A DNA stretch of 64,000 nt from Herbaspirillum sp. ASV7 (GTDB taxonomy: Bacteria; Pseudomonadota; Gammaproteobacteria; Burkholderiales; Burkholderiaceae_D). Below, in pieces: positions 27,020 through 35,560 of the stretch. The DNA lies in NCBI RefSeq assembly GCF_016429215.1, contig NZ_JAELUH010000005.1, positions 62,001-126,000 of the forward strand, in the 5' to 3' direction. The notes beneath the pieces are model-generated. The model did not search any database, was not told the origin of the DNA, and saw nothing but the letters and a program-made list of their open reading frames with translations. Both the position numbers and the translations under genes were made by a program. Each line of letters starts with the position of its first letter. Within the stretch, counting starts at the first letter, position 1.

Positions 27020-27259
27020 CTAGGCGGACGGTTGCGCCTGACGCTGGCGCATGGCTTCGGCCAACAGCGCCAGTGCGGCCTTTTCGGCGCTCTTGCGCTT
27101 CTTGCAGATGCGTACAGGCTGCCCCTGCAGGTCCATGCTCCAGAGATGATCGATGCGGGTGTCGAGATAAGCCACGAACTTGTGCTTGTCCAACTTGGTC
27201 ACGCGCGGCATGAACAGACCGGATTGCTGCTGTTCAACGGATTTGGCGAAGTGCTTCAT
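27020..27259 (-). CDS. Small hypothetical protein (79 aa)
   Basis: Unrecognised cytoplasmic protein with a basic C-terminal helix (CKKRKSAEKAALALLAEAM). It has no export signal. GAGGAGA lies before the ATG. A CTATGCT sequence (minus strand, 27323-27329), 64 bp upstream of the start, could be a sigma-S-type -10. It lies among stress-type genes and may belong with them. Confidence 0.7.
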   Translation of the reverse strand: MKHFAKSVEQQQSGLFMPRVTKLDKHKFVAYLDTRIDHLWSMDLQGQPVRICKKRKSAEKAALALLAEAMRQRQAQPSA

Positions 27260-27322
27260 GGCAAGTCTCCTCGGCGCTCAGGCGGGGATGGGACATGACA
27301 GGCTGTGAGTCAGACTCAATTC

Positions 27323-27329
27323 AGCATAG
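27323..27329 (-). promoter_or_regulatory. Possible sigma-S -10 element (CTATGCT)
   Basis: CTATGCT on the minus strand, one base off the CTATACT consensus, upstream of the 79-aa gene. Similar elements precede the DUF4142 and KGG genes. Confidence 0.3.
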
Positions 27330-27414
27330 ACGATAGCCGCCGCAACGGAAGCGCATTATCACTTCCTTTGCATTTCCGGTTCACTTGCGTTGCGGTGGCG
27401 GTTTCCGTGCCGCC

Positions 27415-27966
27415 TTATTTCTTGGCGGTATCCAGCTTCTGCTTCAGGTCGCGTCCCATCTGCAGATGCTGCTGCAGCCCCGGCAAGGTCTGGGTGGCGA
27501 AGTTCTTCACATCCGGATCCTTGGCCGACGTCGAATTCTTCTGGAACAGCTTGACCGCATCCTCATGGGCCGATACCCCGATCATGCTGGCATAGCGCTT
27601 GTCGAAGGTGCTCCCCTTGAGCTTTTCCAGCACGGCGATCTCCGTGCGCTGGACCAGGCTGGGCTCGGACGGCAGGCTGACATCCTTGCCCGAGGCCAGT
27701 TGCTTGAGCTGGTCGCCGACCTGGGTGTGCTCATCAATCATCTTCTGGGCAAATTCCTTGACATCGGGATTGCTGCTCTTTTCCAAAGCGATCTTGCTGG
27801 CGGCGACCTCGGCATTGCCAGCCTCCGCCGCCTTGGTCATGAAGCTCTTGTCCTGGCGCGTCACCGAGTCGGCATGGGCATTGCAGGCCAACGTCAGACC
27901 GACCAGGCACAAGGCGCCGGCACCGGTCAAGACACGGCCACGCAGAGGATGGGAAGTCAATATCAT
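27415..27966 (-). CDS. DUF4142 exported protein
   Basis: Ferritin-like helical protein of 183 aa. A signal peptide (about residues 1-32, ending ACNAHA before DSVTR) directs it to the periplasm. The DUF4142 domain follows with SFMTKAAEAGNAEVAASKIALEKS, EFAQKMIDEHTQVGDQLK and the C-terminal LPGLQQHLQMGRDLKQ. Function is unknown; the family is often induced in stress and stationary phase. The ATG at 27966 has AAGGAGAATCGCC; the longer frame to 28083 does not. CTACAGT at 28082-28088 (minus) may be its -10. Confidence 0.85.
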   Translation of the reverse strand: MILTSHPLRGRVLTGAGALCLVGLTLACNAHADSVTRQDKSFMTKAAEAGNAEVAASKIALEKSSNPDVKEFAQKMIDEHTQVGDQLKQLASGKDVSLPSEPSLVQRTEIAVLEKLKGSTFDKRYASMIGVSAHEDAVKLFQKNSTSAKDPDVKNFATQTLPGLQQHLQMGRDLKQKLDTAKK

Positions 27967-28081
27967 GGCGATTCTCCTTGCTGTAATGAAGAAATGGGCA
28001 TGAACGCCTGTGCGGCTTCGGAAGACGGGTTCGCTCTGGCTCACCAGCCTCACCGGCACGCGCAAGCGCTTGCATGATGTC

Positions 28082-28088
28082 ACTGTAG
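28082..28088 (-). promoter_or_regulatory. Possible sigma-S -10 element (CTACAGT)
   Basis: CTACAGT on the minus strand, about 116 bp before the DUF4142 ATG. The match to CTAYACT is partial. Confidence 0.25.
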
Positions 28089-28239
28089 CCAGGATGGCCA
28101 GGCGCTTGCATCAGACAGCGCCAACGACCAGTGTCAGAATCGAAGAGAGATGAGCGTCGACCGGCCCGCCGTGTAGGATTTTTCTGACGCGCTAATCGGG
28201 CACTGTCCGATCTTCATTTTTGCAATGCATCGCTACTAT

Positions 28240-28438
28240 GCATCCAACGCACTCGAAACCGAGGACCCCGCTTCCGGCACGAACGTCCCCCTCCGTCGTG
28301 TCATGAAAGATGTCCATCCCCCATCGGTTTATCCCCACGGGTCGTTTTCATAAGCAGAAATTCATCGAAGATTCCCCCGATCTTCGGCGTCTTATATCCC
28401 TCCCCCTCAGGCCGCCTCCCCCAGGCGGCCCTTTTTTT
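28240..28438 (+). ncRNA. Candidate small RNA with C-rich hairpin loops
   Basis: No protein gene fits here, yet a textbook intrinsic terminator ends the segment (28410-28438). Upstream are further hairpins whose loops are also runs of C: CACGAaCG-TCCCCCTC-CGTCGTG (28278-28300), a weak GATG/CATC stem with loop TCCATCCCC (28309-28325), and CGAAGAT-TCCCCCG-ATCTTCG (28366-28386). The terminator loop itself is CCCCC. Such loops are complementary to G-rich ribosome-binding sites, as in known C-rich-loop bacterial sRNAs. A weak promoter (TCTTCA-N17-TACTAT, about 28211-28239) would give a transcript of roughly 195 nt. It could instead be an attenuator leader for the YoaK-type gene. Confidence 0.5.
28410..28438 (+). 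terminator. Intrinsic terminator with CCCCC loop
   Basis: Perfect 8-bp stem GGCCGCCT / AGGCGGCC with a CCCCC loop, followed by C and seven Ts. No plus-strand gene precedes it, which is the reason to suspect a small RNA. Confidence 0.9.
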
Positions 28439-28617
28439 GCCCTTTTCCCTTGCATGCCGGACAAGCCCGGTTGTACTGATGCAGATCAGGCTTTGGCCTG
28501 TCCCCACCCAGAGGATGGCGAGAAGAAGTATGCTTGTCGGCTCATGCCATGCTGAAGGTCGAGACCAACCCTCCCGGCGCGTCCCGGCAATTCAGGCACA
28601 ACCCGCCCGGATCCGTC

Positions 28618-29373
28618 ATGCCCATCAATTACCTGCGTCGCCTCACCAGTCCGGCACGCACCGATCTCTCCAACCGCCATCTGGGCCGCTCGCTGGCCTT
28701 CATCGCCGGGGCCGTCAACGCCGGCGGCTTCCTGGCCGTGGGCCAATATACGTCGCACATGTCGGGCATCGTCTCTTCCCTGGCCGACAACCTGGTGCTG
28801 GGAGAAACCCTGCTGCTGGTGGCCGGCGCCAGCGCCCTGCTGTCCTTCGTGACAGGCGCGGCCTGTTCGGCGGTGATGATCAACTGGGCCCGGCGCCGCG
28901 GCCTGCAAAGCGAATACGCCATGCCCCTGATGCTGGAAGCCATGCTGTTGCTGTGTTTTGGCATCCTGGGCAGCAACCTGGAGCAGCACCGCATGCTGTT
29001 CGTCCCGGTGACGGTGGCGCTGCTGTGCTATGTGATGGGCTTGCAGAATGCCATGATCAGCAAGATCTCCCGCTCCGAGATCCGCACCACCCATGTCACC
29101 GGGCTGGTCACCGACATCGGCATCGAGATCGGCAAGATGTGCTATTGGACACTGGCGCCGCGCCAGCCGCACGAAGCCCCGGGCGAGGATCCGGTACCGG
29201 GATCCTGGCGCAAGTTCCTGCTGCTGTCGTCCTTGCTGGGGATGTTCTTCCTGGGCGGGGTGGTCGGGGCGCTGGGTTTCAAGGGTATCGGCTTCCTGGC
29301 CACCATGCCCCTGGCCGCTGGCCTGTTCCTGCTGGCGCTGGTGCCGATGATGGATGATCTGGTCCGGCATTGA
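28618..29373 (+). CDS. DUF1275 (YoaK-family) membrane protein
   Basis: Inner-membrane protein of 251 aa with about six hydrophobic segments. Family marks are FIAGAVNAGGFLAVGQYTSHMSG (about residues 25-47), LGLQNA-like MGLQNAMISKIS (about 138) and RTTHVTGLVTDIG (about 153). The function of DUF1275 is unknown. The ATG at 28618 fits the usual N-terminus (MPINYLRRL); earlier ATGs at 28534 and 28549 would add a polar stretch not expected in the family, though no start here has a clear ribosome site. It lies 180 bp after the candidate sRNA terminator. Confidence 0.82.
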   Translation: MPINYLRRLTSPARTDLSNRHLGRSLAFIAGAVNAGGFLAVGQYTSHMSGIVSSLADNLVLGETLLLVAGASALLSFVTGAACSAVMINWARRRGLQSEYAMPLMLEAMLLLCFGILGSNLEQHRMLFVPVTVALLCYVMGLQNAMISKISRSEIRTTHVTGLVTDIGIEIGKMCYWTLAPRQPHEAPGEDPVPGSWRKFLLLSSLLGMFFLGGVVGALGFKGIGFLATMPLAAGLFLLALVPMMDDLVRH

Positions 29374-29394
29374 GACAATCCGAAAGGCAAGAAA

Positions 29395-29415
29395 AAAGGC
29401 GCAATATGCGCCTTT
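29395..29415. terminator. Bidirectional terminator between YoaK-type and KGG genes
   Basis: AAAGGCGCA-ATA-TGCGCCTTT, 9-bp perfect stem, with T-rich tails on both strands. Confidence 0.85.
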
Positions 29416-29485
29416 CGTTTTCTTGTTGTCCTGCTGCCATGCGCTACCCCGGCGCTGGCAGCCACTACCTGAGGCGGCGTGAAGA

Positions 29486-29839
29486 TCAGACCGGCTGACG
29501 GGCGCGCTCGTCCGTTTGCTGCGGCTGCTGTGCCGGCTGGGCCTGCCCAGCCTGATGATCCTGCTGGCTGCCCTGATGCATCTGCGGCTGTGCTGCCGGC
29601 GTAGCGGCCTGGGTCGACGCGGCAGCAGCATTGGCAGCCTGATTGGCCGCGTTCTTGCGACCATGGCTGTTCAATCCCCCCTTGCGTCCGGCTTCCCGTG
29701 CCTCGGCGGAAGTGAATTCATGAGCGGCCCCCTTGGCGTGCGCGGCCTTGCCACCCATGCTGGCGATCTGGCGCTGTTTCTCACGATCCATGGCGGCAAA
29801 GCCGCGATGACTGTTTCCGGGATTTTGTTCATTTGCCAT
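29486..29839 (-). CDS. KGG-repeat general stress protein
   Basis: Hydrophilic protein of 117 aa with the stress-induced KGG motif twice: GFAAMDREKQRQIASMGGKAAH (residues 13-34; first repeat degenerate as MGG) and EAREAGRKGG (about 46-55). The remainder is Gln/Ala/Pro-rich and probably disordered. Relatives include GsiB/YciG-type proteins induced by starvation and desiccation. AGGAGTC precedes the ATG. CTACACT at 29921-29927 (minus strand), 82 bp upstream, is a good sigma-S -10 match. Confidence 0.87.
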   Translation of the reverse strand: MANEQNPGNSHRGFAAMDREKQRQIASMGGKAAHAKGAAHEFTSAEAREAGRKGGLNSHGRKNAANQAANAAAASTQAATPAAQPQMHQGSQQDHQAGQAQPAQQPQQTDERARQPV

Positions 29840-29920
29840 CTGTGACTCCTAGTCTTGGATAGTCGAAGGTAAGCAGAGCACCTGCCCGGCCGGATGGCCT
29901 CGGCAGATGTCCACGCCTGC

Positions 29921-29927
29921 AGTGTAG
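29921..29927 (-). promoter_or_regulatory. Possible sigma-S -10 element (CTACACT)
   Basis: CTACACT on the minus strand upstream of the KGG stress gene, matching the CTAYACT pattern. Confidence 0.35.
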
Positions 29928-30097
29928 GAAGCCTGGCTCCCACCTACTATCGGAAGAGCTCTACAGCCCATGTCAGCATTAGCTGTAGGCGTTGCAGGAA
30001 TCCGCGAAGATGAGCTTGCCTATGAGCATATTTTGTTAGTGCAAAGACAATTGAATCTCTCTGACCAGCGGGTTTTGTCACACATCAAAATCAAATA

Positions 30098-30113
30098 CTG
30101 TATATTTATACAG
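30098..30113. promoter_or_regulatory. LexA (SOS) box upstream of imuA-imuB-dnaE2
   Basis: CTGT-ATATTTAT-ACAG, a perfect CTGT-N8-ACAG SOS box with an 8-bp palindromic arm on each side (ACTGTATA..TATACAGT), 49 bp upstream of the imuA ATG. LexA would repress the mutasome operon here until DNA damage. Confidence 0.92.
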
Positions 30114-30162
30114 TTATCGAATTTTCCCTGCCTGCGTGGCAGTCCCCTGACGCAAGCTACCC

Positions 30163-30924
30163 ATGTTGACGCCCTCTTCCCCGGTCCGCACGCCGGAAAC
30201 GATCCATCCTTCGCTCTGGCTGGCCTCCCAGCTGGCGCGGGGCGGTGCGCGTGGCGTCTCCAGCGGTTTCGAGGCGCTGGACGCGGAGTTGCCCGAACGG
30301 GGTTGGCCACCAGGCGTGCTCATCGAGCTGCTGCTGCCACAGGATGGCATCGGCGAACTGCGTCTGCTGCGTCCGCTGCTGGCGCAAGAGCCCGGGCCGG
30401 CGCCGGCCAGGTCGCCGCAACGGCTGACCCGGGCCGAACGCATCGCCTTGCTGCAAGCGCCCTACCAGGTCAATGCGCCGGGCTGGGCACATATGGGCGT
30501 GGCCGCTGCGCGCCTGTTACACCTGCAGGCCGATCACGCCGCTGATGCCGCCTGGGCCGCCGAGCAGGTCTTGCGTGCCGACAGTTGCCAGGCCCTGCTG
30601 ATGTGGCAATCCCGCCAGCGCAAGGGCGATCACGAGCTGCTGCGACGGCTGCATATCGCCGCCCAAAGCGGCCATACCCTGTTTTTCATGTTCCGTCCGC
30701 TGGCCTGCGCGCGCGAGGCTTCGCCCGCGCCCTTGCGGCTGACCCTGCACGCGGCGCGCGATGGACTGGACATCGGTTTTCTCAAACGGCGCGGACCGCT
30801 GCGCGAGCAGCCGCTGTTCCTGCCCCTGTCTCCTTCACCGAATTTGCAACGCCATGCCCCTGTGGATCGCCGTACACCTGCCCTTGCTACCGCTAGAAGT
30901 CTTTCGTCCGAACTGGCTGGATGA
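30163..30924 (+). CDS. imuA: Mutasome protein ImuA (RecA-like)
   Basis: RecA-fold protein of 253 aa that helps assemble the SOS translesion-synthesis complex with ImuB and DnaE2. Typical features are an N-terminal LWLASQLARG, SGFEALDAELPERGWPPG (about residues 34-51, the ImuA signature) and LLQAPYQVNAPGW (about 99), with the DSCQALLMW strand further on. The nucleotide-binding P-loop seen in RecA is not intact. The start has no strong ribosome site, but it is the first ATG after the LexA box. Its end overlaps imuB by 71 bp. Confidence 0.88.
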   Translation: MLTPSSPVRTPETIHPSLWLASQLARGGARGVSSGFEALDAELPERGWPPGVLIELLLPQDGIGELRLLRPLLAQEPGPAPARSPQRLTRAERIALLQAPYQVNAPGWAHMGVAAARLLHLQADHAADAAWAAEQVLRADSCQALLMWQSRQRKGDHELLRRLHIAAQSGHTLFFMFRPLACAREASPAPLRLTLHAARDGLDIGFLKRRGPLREQPLFLPLSPSPNLQRHAPVDRRTPALATARSLSSELAG

Positions 30925-32335
30925 GGCTGCCTCGGTGGTCTTCGAACGCGAACGTGTCTGCGCCCTGTCGGCCACTGCACGCACGCTGGGCGTGCACGAG
31001 GGGATGCGGCGCGGCGGCGTGCAACTGCTGGCTGCCGCTGCCCACCTGCACGAGCGCGCGCCCTTGCAGGAGACGGCCATGCTGCAACAGGTCGCCCTGG
31101 CCCTGCTGCAATACACCCCCCAGGTAGCACTGGCCGAGGAGGCCTGCGTCCTGCTCGATGTCAGCGCCAGCCTGCGCCTGTTCGGCGGCATCCGGGCGCT
31201 GTGCCGCAAGATCCGTATCACCATTGCCCGGCTGGGCCTCTCCGCCACGCTGGCGTGTGCGGTGACCGCCACTGGCGCCTGGATGCTGGCGCGCTTCGGC
31301 TATGTGCGCACGCTGCGCCTGCCCTCCCTGTGGCGACGCCTGGATCGCCTGCCGGTGGTCTTGCTCAGTGCCGCCGTTCCCCATCTGGAATGGCTGCATG
31401 GCCTGGGATGCCGCCAGCTCGGCCAGTTGCGCCGCCTGCCCCGCGCCGGCTTGCAACGTCGTTGTGGCAAGGACTTGCTGGACATGCTGGAGCGCGCCTA
31501 TGGCGAGGCCCCCGAGGTCCATGACTGGGTGGTGGCCCCGCCGGCGTTCAGCGCCCGCATCGAGCTGCCGGACCGCATCGACCAGACCGACATCCTCGCC
31601 ACCTATGCCCAGCGCCTGCTGGCCCAACTGGCCGGATGGCTGGCGGCGCGGCAACTGGCCATCAAGAAGCTGCGCCTGTGGCTGGAGCACGAACGCGGCC
31701 GCCAGGCCGTCCCGCCCACCGAGCTGGGCCTGACCCTGTCGGTTCCGGCCTGGCAGGAAGACCACCTGCATACCCTGGTCAGGGAAAAACTGGCCCGCTC
31801 CACCCTGGCGGCTCCGGCCATCGCCCTGGGCCTGGCCGCCGACGAGCTCCAAGCCCAGCAAGCGGTCAGCGAGCTGCTCTTTCCCGAGCCGGGCGGCAGC
31901 GCCGAAGACCACCAGCGCCTGTTGGAACTGCTGGTGGCGCGCCTGGGCGCCGACAAGGTACAACAAGCCGCGCCCCGCGCCGATCATCGGCCCGAGATCG
32001 CCAATCGCTGGTGCAGCGTCATGCAGCCCACGAACCAGCTGCCGGCGCCGATGACGACCAACCCCAACCACTTGCCGCCACGCCCCTTGTGGTTGCTGGA
32101 AGAACCGCTGCCCTTGCGTCTGCAGCGGCATCGCCCGGTCTACCGTACCCCGCTGGAATTCACCTCGCCGCCGGAACGCATCGAGGCCGGCTGGTGGGAA
32201 GGCCGGCCGCTCACGCGCGACTACTTCACCGCGCGCGACGCCCAACATGCGTATTACTGGATCTTCCGCCAGTGGCGCGGTGGCGAACGTCCCGACGAGG
32301 AACCGCAATGGTTCCTGCACGGGCTGTTCGGCTAG
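30854..32335 (+). CDS. imuB: ImuB, inactive Y-family polymerase homologue
   Basis: Mutasome hub of 493 aa related to DinB/Y-family polymerases. It links ImuA, DnaE2 and the beta clamp. The N-terminus (LWIAVHLPLLPLEVF) lacks the catalytic acidic residue found in active Y-family enzymes. GVHEGMRRGGVQLL (about 47) and the LLDVSASLRLFGG strand (about 98-110) follow the family. The C-terminal part contains ARDAQHAYYWIFRQ, near the end as in other ImuB proteins. The ATG at 30854 lies inside imuA, so the two are likely coupled; the frame also opens earlier at 30761. Confidence 0.9.
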   Translation: MPLWIAVHLPLLPLEVFRPNWLDEAASVVFERERVCALSATARTLGVHEGMRRGGVQLLAAAAHLHERAPLQETAMLQQVALALLQYTPQVALAEEACVLLDVSASLRLFGGIRALCRKIRITIARLGLSATLACAVTATGAWMLARFGYVRTLRLPSLWRRLDRLPVVLLSAAVPHLEWLHGLGCRQLGQLRRLPRAGLQRRCGKDLLDMLERAYGEAPEVHDWVVAPPAFSARIELPDRIDQTDILATYAQRLLAQLAGWLAARQLAIKKLRLWLEHERGRQAVPPTELGLTLSVPAWQEDHLHTLVREKLARSTLAAPAIALGLAADELQAQQAVSELLFPEPGGSAEDHQRLLELLVARLGADKVQQAAPRADHRPEIANRWCSVMQPTNQLPAPMTTNPNHLPPRPLWLLEEPLPLRLQRHRPVYRTPLEFTSPPERIEAGWWEGRPLTRDYFTARDAQHAYYWIFRQWRGGERPDEEPQWFLHGLFG

Positions 32336-32344
32336 GAGCTGAGC

Positions 32345-35300
32345 ATGCAAACTGCCCCGCCCGGCAAGGGCTTGCCCGATTATGCCGAACTGTATTGCCG
32401 CACCAACTTCAGCTTCCTGCAGGGCGCCTCGCACGCCCAGGAGCTGGTGGAGCGTGCCATCGCCCTGGGTTACCGGGCCCTGGCCATCACCGACGAATGC
32501 ACCCTGGCCGGCGTGGTGCGGGCGCATGCGGCCTATGTGGAGCTGTTCAACAAGAACCAGAAGCTGGATTTCAAACTCATCATCGGCAGCTGTTTCCGTT
32601 TCACCGCCCTCAAGGAGGATCCCTCCCATCCGCTGGCCTCGCAGACACTGGTGGCGCTGGCCCGCAACCGCGAGGGCTATGGCAACCTGTCCGAACTGAT
32701 CACGCTGGCGCGTACCCGCGCCGACAAGGGCGATTACCTGCTCTCGCCGCAAGACCTGGAGACTCCGCCGCCATCCCTGTCCCATCTGCGCGCCCTGCCC
32801 GATTGCCAGCTGATCCTGGTGCCGGACTACCCGGCCGATGAAGACACGCTGGACGCCCAGTTGCGCTGGCTGTCGCGGCTCGCCCCGGGGCGGGCCTGGG
32901 TCGGCCAGACCCGCCTGTACCGGCCACTGGATGACCTGCACAGCGAGGTGCTGGAGCGCCTGGCCCAGCGCCACGGCCTGCCGCTGGTGGCGGTGGGCGA
33001 TGTGCGCATGCACCGGCGTTCGCGCAAGTACCTGCAGGATGTGGTCACCGCCATCCGGCTGGGCCAGCCGGTACAGGAATGTGGTCATGCACTGGCCCCG
33101 AATGCCGAGCAGCATCTGCGTTCAAGGATGCGACTGGCCATGAACCATGCCGGCTCCGCGCTGGCGCAGACCCTGGTGGTGGCGGCCGACTGCCACTTCC
33201 GCCTGGATGAACTGCGCTACGAGTACCCGGATGAATTGGTCCCCCTGGGCATGAGCCCGGCCCAATACCTGCGCCAGGAAACCCTGGCCGGCGCGGCGCG
33301 ACGCTACCCCGGGGGCGTGCCGGGCAGTGTTCGGGAGCAGATCGAGATGGAACTCTCGCTGATCGCCCAGAAGGAATATGAAGCTTATTTCCTCACCGTC
33401 CACGACCTGGTCAGGTTTGCCCGTTCCCGCGGCATCCTGTGCCAGGGGCGTGGCTCGGCGGCCAATTCGGCGGTCTGCTACTGCCTGGGCGTGACCGAGG
33501 TGGACCCGACCTCCACCCGGCTGCTGTTTGCCCGTTTCATCAGCGAAAAACGCAATGAGCCGCCCGATATCGACGTCGACTTCGAGCACCAGCGGCGCGA
33601 GGAAGTGATCCAGCACATCTACCGCAAGTACGGCCGCCGCCGTGCCGCCCTGGCCGCTGCCGTACACAGCTACCGGCCGCGTGGCGCGCTGCGCGAAGTC
33701 GGTCGGGCGCTGGGCGTGGATGCGGCCATCGTCGATACGGTCGCCAAGTCGCAGCACTGGTTCGACAGCCGCGAGGAACTGCTGGAGCGCTTTGCCGAGG
33801 CGGGCCTGGACCCGGCGCTGCCGCAGATCGGCCTGTGGGCCGACATCACCGGCAAGCTGCTGCGCTTTCCGCGCCACCTGTCGCAACATACCGGCGGCTT
33901 CGTGATCGCGCGCGGACAATTGTCGCGACTGGTACCGATCCAGAACGCCGCCATGCAAGACCGCTCCGTCATCGAATGGGACAAGGACGACCTCGAATCC
34001 CTCAAGCTGCTCAAGGTGGACGTGCTGGCGCTGGGCATGCTGACCGCCCTGCGCCGCACGCTGGAACTGGTCAGCCTGCGGCGCGGGCTGGCCGCGCCAA
34101 TGCAGATGCACGATATCCCCCGCGAAGACCCGGCCACCTACGACATGATCTGCAAGGCCGATACCATCGGCGTGTTCCAGATCGAGAGCCGGGCACAGAT
34201 GAGCATGCTGCCGCGCATGCAGCCACGCACCCATTACGATCTGGTGGTGCAGGTGGCCATCGTGCGGCCCGGCCCCATCCAGGGCGGCATGGTCCACCCC
34301 TATCTGCAGCGGCGCGAACTGGTGCGCAACGGCGGCAGCTTCGACTATCCCGACAACACCAGCAAGAGCGGCAAGATCAGGAAGGTGCTGGAGCGCACCC
34401 TGGGCATCCCCATCTTCCAGGAGCAGGTCATGGATGTGGCCATCGAAGCGGCCGGCTACTCCCCCAGCGAGGCCGACGACCTGCGTCGCTCCATGGCGGC
34501 CTGGAAACGCAAGGGCGGCATGGGGCCGCACCATGAACGGCTGGTGCTGGGCATGATCGATAACGGCTATTCGCGCGAATTCGCCGAGAGCATCTTCAAG
34601 CAGATCCAGGGTTTCGGCGAATATGGCTTCCCCGAAAGTCATGCCGCCAGCTTCGCCCTCCTGACCTATTTCAGCAGCTGGCTCAAGTGCCACGAACCGG
34701 AAGCCTTCCTGTGCGGCCTGCTGAACAGCCAGCCCATGGGCTTCTATTCCCCCTCGCAACTGATCCAGGATGCGCGCCGCCATGGCGTGCAGGTGCTGCC
34801 GGCCAATGTGGTGCGCAGCCGCTGGGAGTCGACCCTGGAACTGGGCCAGGCGCGGCCGGCGGTGCGGCTGGGCATGAGCCTGTTGCGCGGCATGCCGATG
34901 GAGGCCGCGCAACGTATCGAGCAGGCCCGTCAGCAACAGGCTTTTGTCGACGTGGCCGACCTGGCCCGGCGCGCCAGCCTGGACCGGCCTGCCCTGCAAG
35001 CCCTGGCCGCCGGCGACGCCCTGCGCGAACTGGCTGGCCACCGGCGCCAGGCGCTATGGCATGCGGTGGGAGCGGTGCCGGATCGCGACCTGCTGCGCAA
35101 CGCCCCGCGTGCCGATGATGCGGTCGATCTGGCCGCCCCCGGCGAAGGTGACCAGATCATCGACGACTATCGTGCCATGAACCTGACCCTGCGCCGCCAT
35201 CCGCTGGCCCTGTTGCGCCAGCGTCTGACGCGGGAACGCTTCATGAGCGTGGCTGATCTCAACGCGCTGCAGAACCGTCAATTTGCCTGCTGCTGCGGCA

Positions 35301-35560
35301 TCGTCACGGTGCGCCAGCGTCCGGCCACGGCCAAGGGGGTGATCTTCATGACACTGGAAGACGAGACCGGTTCGGCCAATGTCATCATCTGGCCTGCGGT
35401 GCTGGAACGCCAGCGCAGCGAGGTGCTCAATGCGCGCCTGTTGGGAGTGTATGGGAGCTGGCAATGCCATGGCGAGGTGCGCCACCTGGTGGCGGGACGG
35501 CTGGAAGACTGGACCCACCTGCTGGGCGAGTTGCAGCCGCGCAGCCGGGATTTCTTTTGA
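32345..35560 (+). CDS. dnaE2: Error-prone DNA polymerase DnaE2
   Basis: Alpha-subunit-type polymerase of 1071 aa that does mutagenic bypass of damaged DNA in the SOS response. The N-terminal PHP domain begins YAELYCRTNFSFLQGASH (about residue 13). The palm has the catalytic PPDIDVDFEHQRRE (about 412) and GRGSAANSAVCYCLG (about 364). Helix-hairpin-helix and a C-terminal OB fold (about 980-1050, KGVIFMTLEDETG) follow. The length fits DnaE2 rather than replicative DnaE (about 1150). TAGGAGC precedes the ATG, nine bases after the imuB stop. Its stop codon touches that of the convergent cyclase gene. Confidence 0.96.
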   Translation: MQTAPPGKGLPDYAELYCRTNFSFLQGASHAQELVERAIALGYRALAITDECTLAGVVRAHAAYVELFNKNQKLDFKLIIGSCFRFTALKEDPSHPLASQTLVALARNREGYGNLSELITLARTRADKGDYLLSPQDLETPPPSLSHLRALPDCQLILVPDYPADEDTLDAQLRWLSRLAPGRAWVGQTRLYRPLDDLHSEVLERLAQRHGLPLVAVGDVRMHRRSRKYLQDVVTAIRLGQPVQECGHALAPNAEQHLRSRMRLAMNHAGSALAQTLVVAADCHFRLDELRYEYPDELVPLGMSPAQYLRQETLAGAARRYPGGVPGSVREQIEMELSLIAQKEYEAYFLTVHDLVRFARSRGILCQGRGSAANSAVCYCLGVTEVDPTSTRLLFARFISEKRNEPPDIDVDFEHQRREEVIQHIYRKYGRRRAALAAAVHSYRPRGALREVGRALGVDAAIVDTVAKSQHWFDSREELLERFAEAGLDPALPQIGLWADITGKLLRFPRHLSQHTGGFVIARGQLSRLVPIQNAAMQDRSVIEWDKDDLESLKLLKVDVLALGMLTALRRTLELVSLRRGLAAPMQMHDIPREDPATYDMICKADTIGVFQIESRAQMSMLPRMQPRTHYDLVVQVAIVRPGPIQGGMVHPYLQRRELVRNGGSFDYPDNTSKSGKIRKVLERTLGIPIFQEQVMDVAIEAAGYSPSEADDLRRSMAAWKRKGGMGPHHERLVLGMIDNGYSREFAESIFKQIQGFGEYGFPESHAASFALLTYFSSWLKCHEPEAFLCGLLNSQPMGFYSPSQLIQDARRHGVQVLPANVVRSRWESTLELGQARPAVRLGMSLLRGMPMEAAQRIEQARQQQAFVDVADLARRASLDRPALQALAAGDALRELAGHRRQALWHAVGAVPDRDLLRNAPRADDAVDLAAPGEGDQIIDDYRAMNLTLRRHPLALLRQRLTRERFMSVADLNALQNRQFACCCGIVTVRQRPATAKGVIFMTLEDETGSANVIIWPAVLERQRSEVLNARLLGVYGSWQCHGEVRHLVAGRLEDWTHLLGELQPRSRDFF

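Noticed and set aside
28310-28555. 81-aa plus-strand frame over the C-rich region
   Set aside because: It runs through the intrinsic terminator and has no ribosome site.
30893-35041. Long minus-strand frames (740 and 639 aa) over imuB and dnaE2
   Set aside because: Shadows of the mutasome genes; composition is low-complexity Gln/Gly/His typical of antisense reading.
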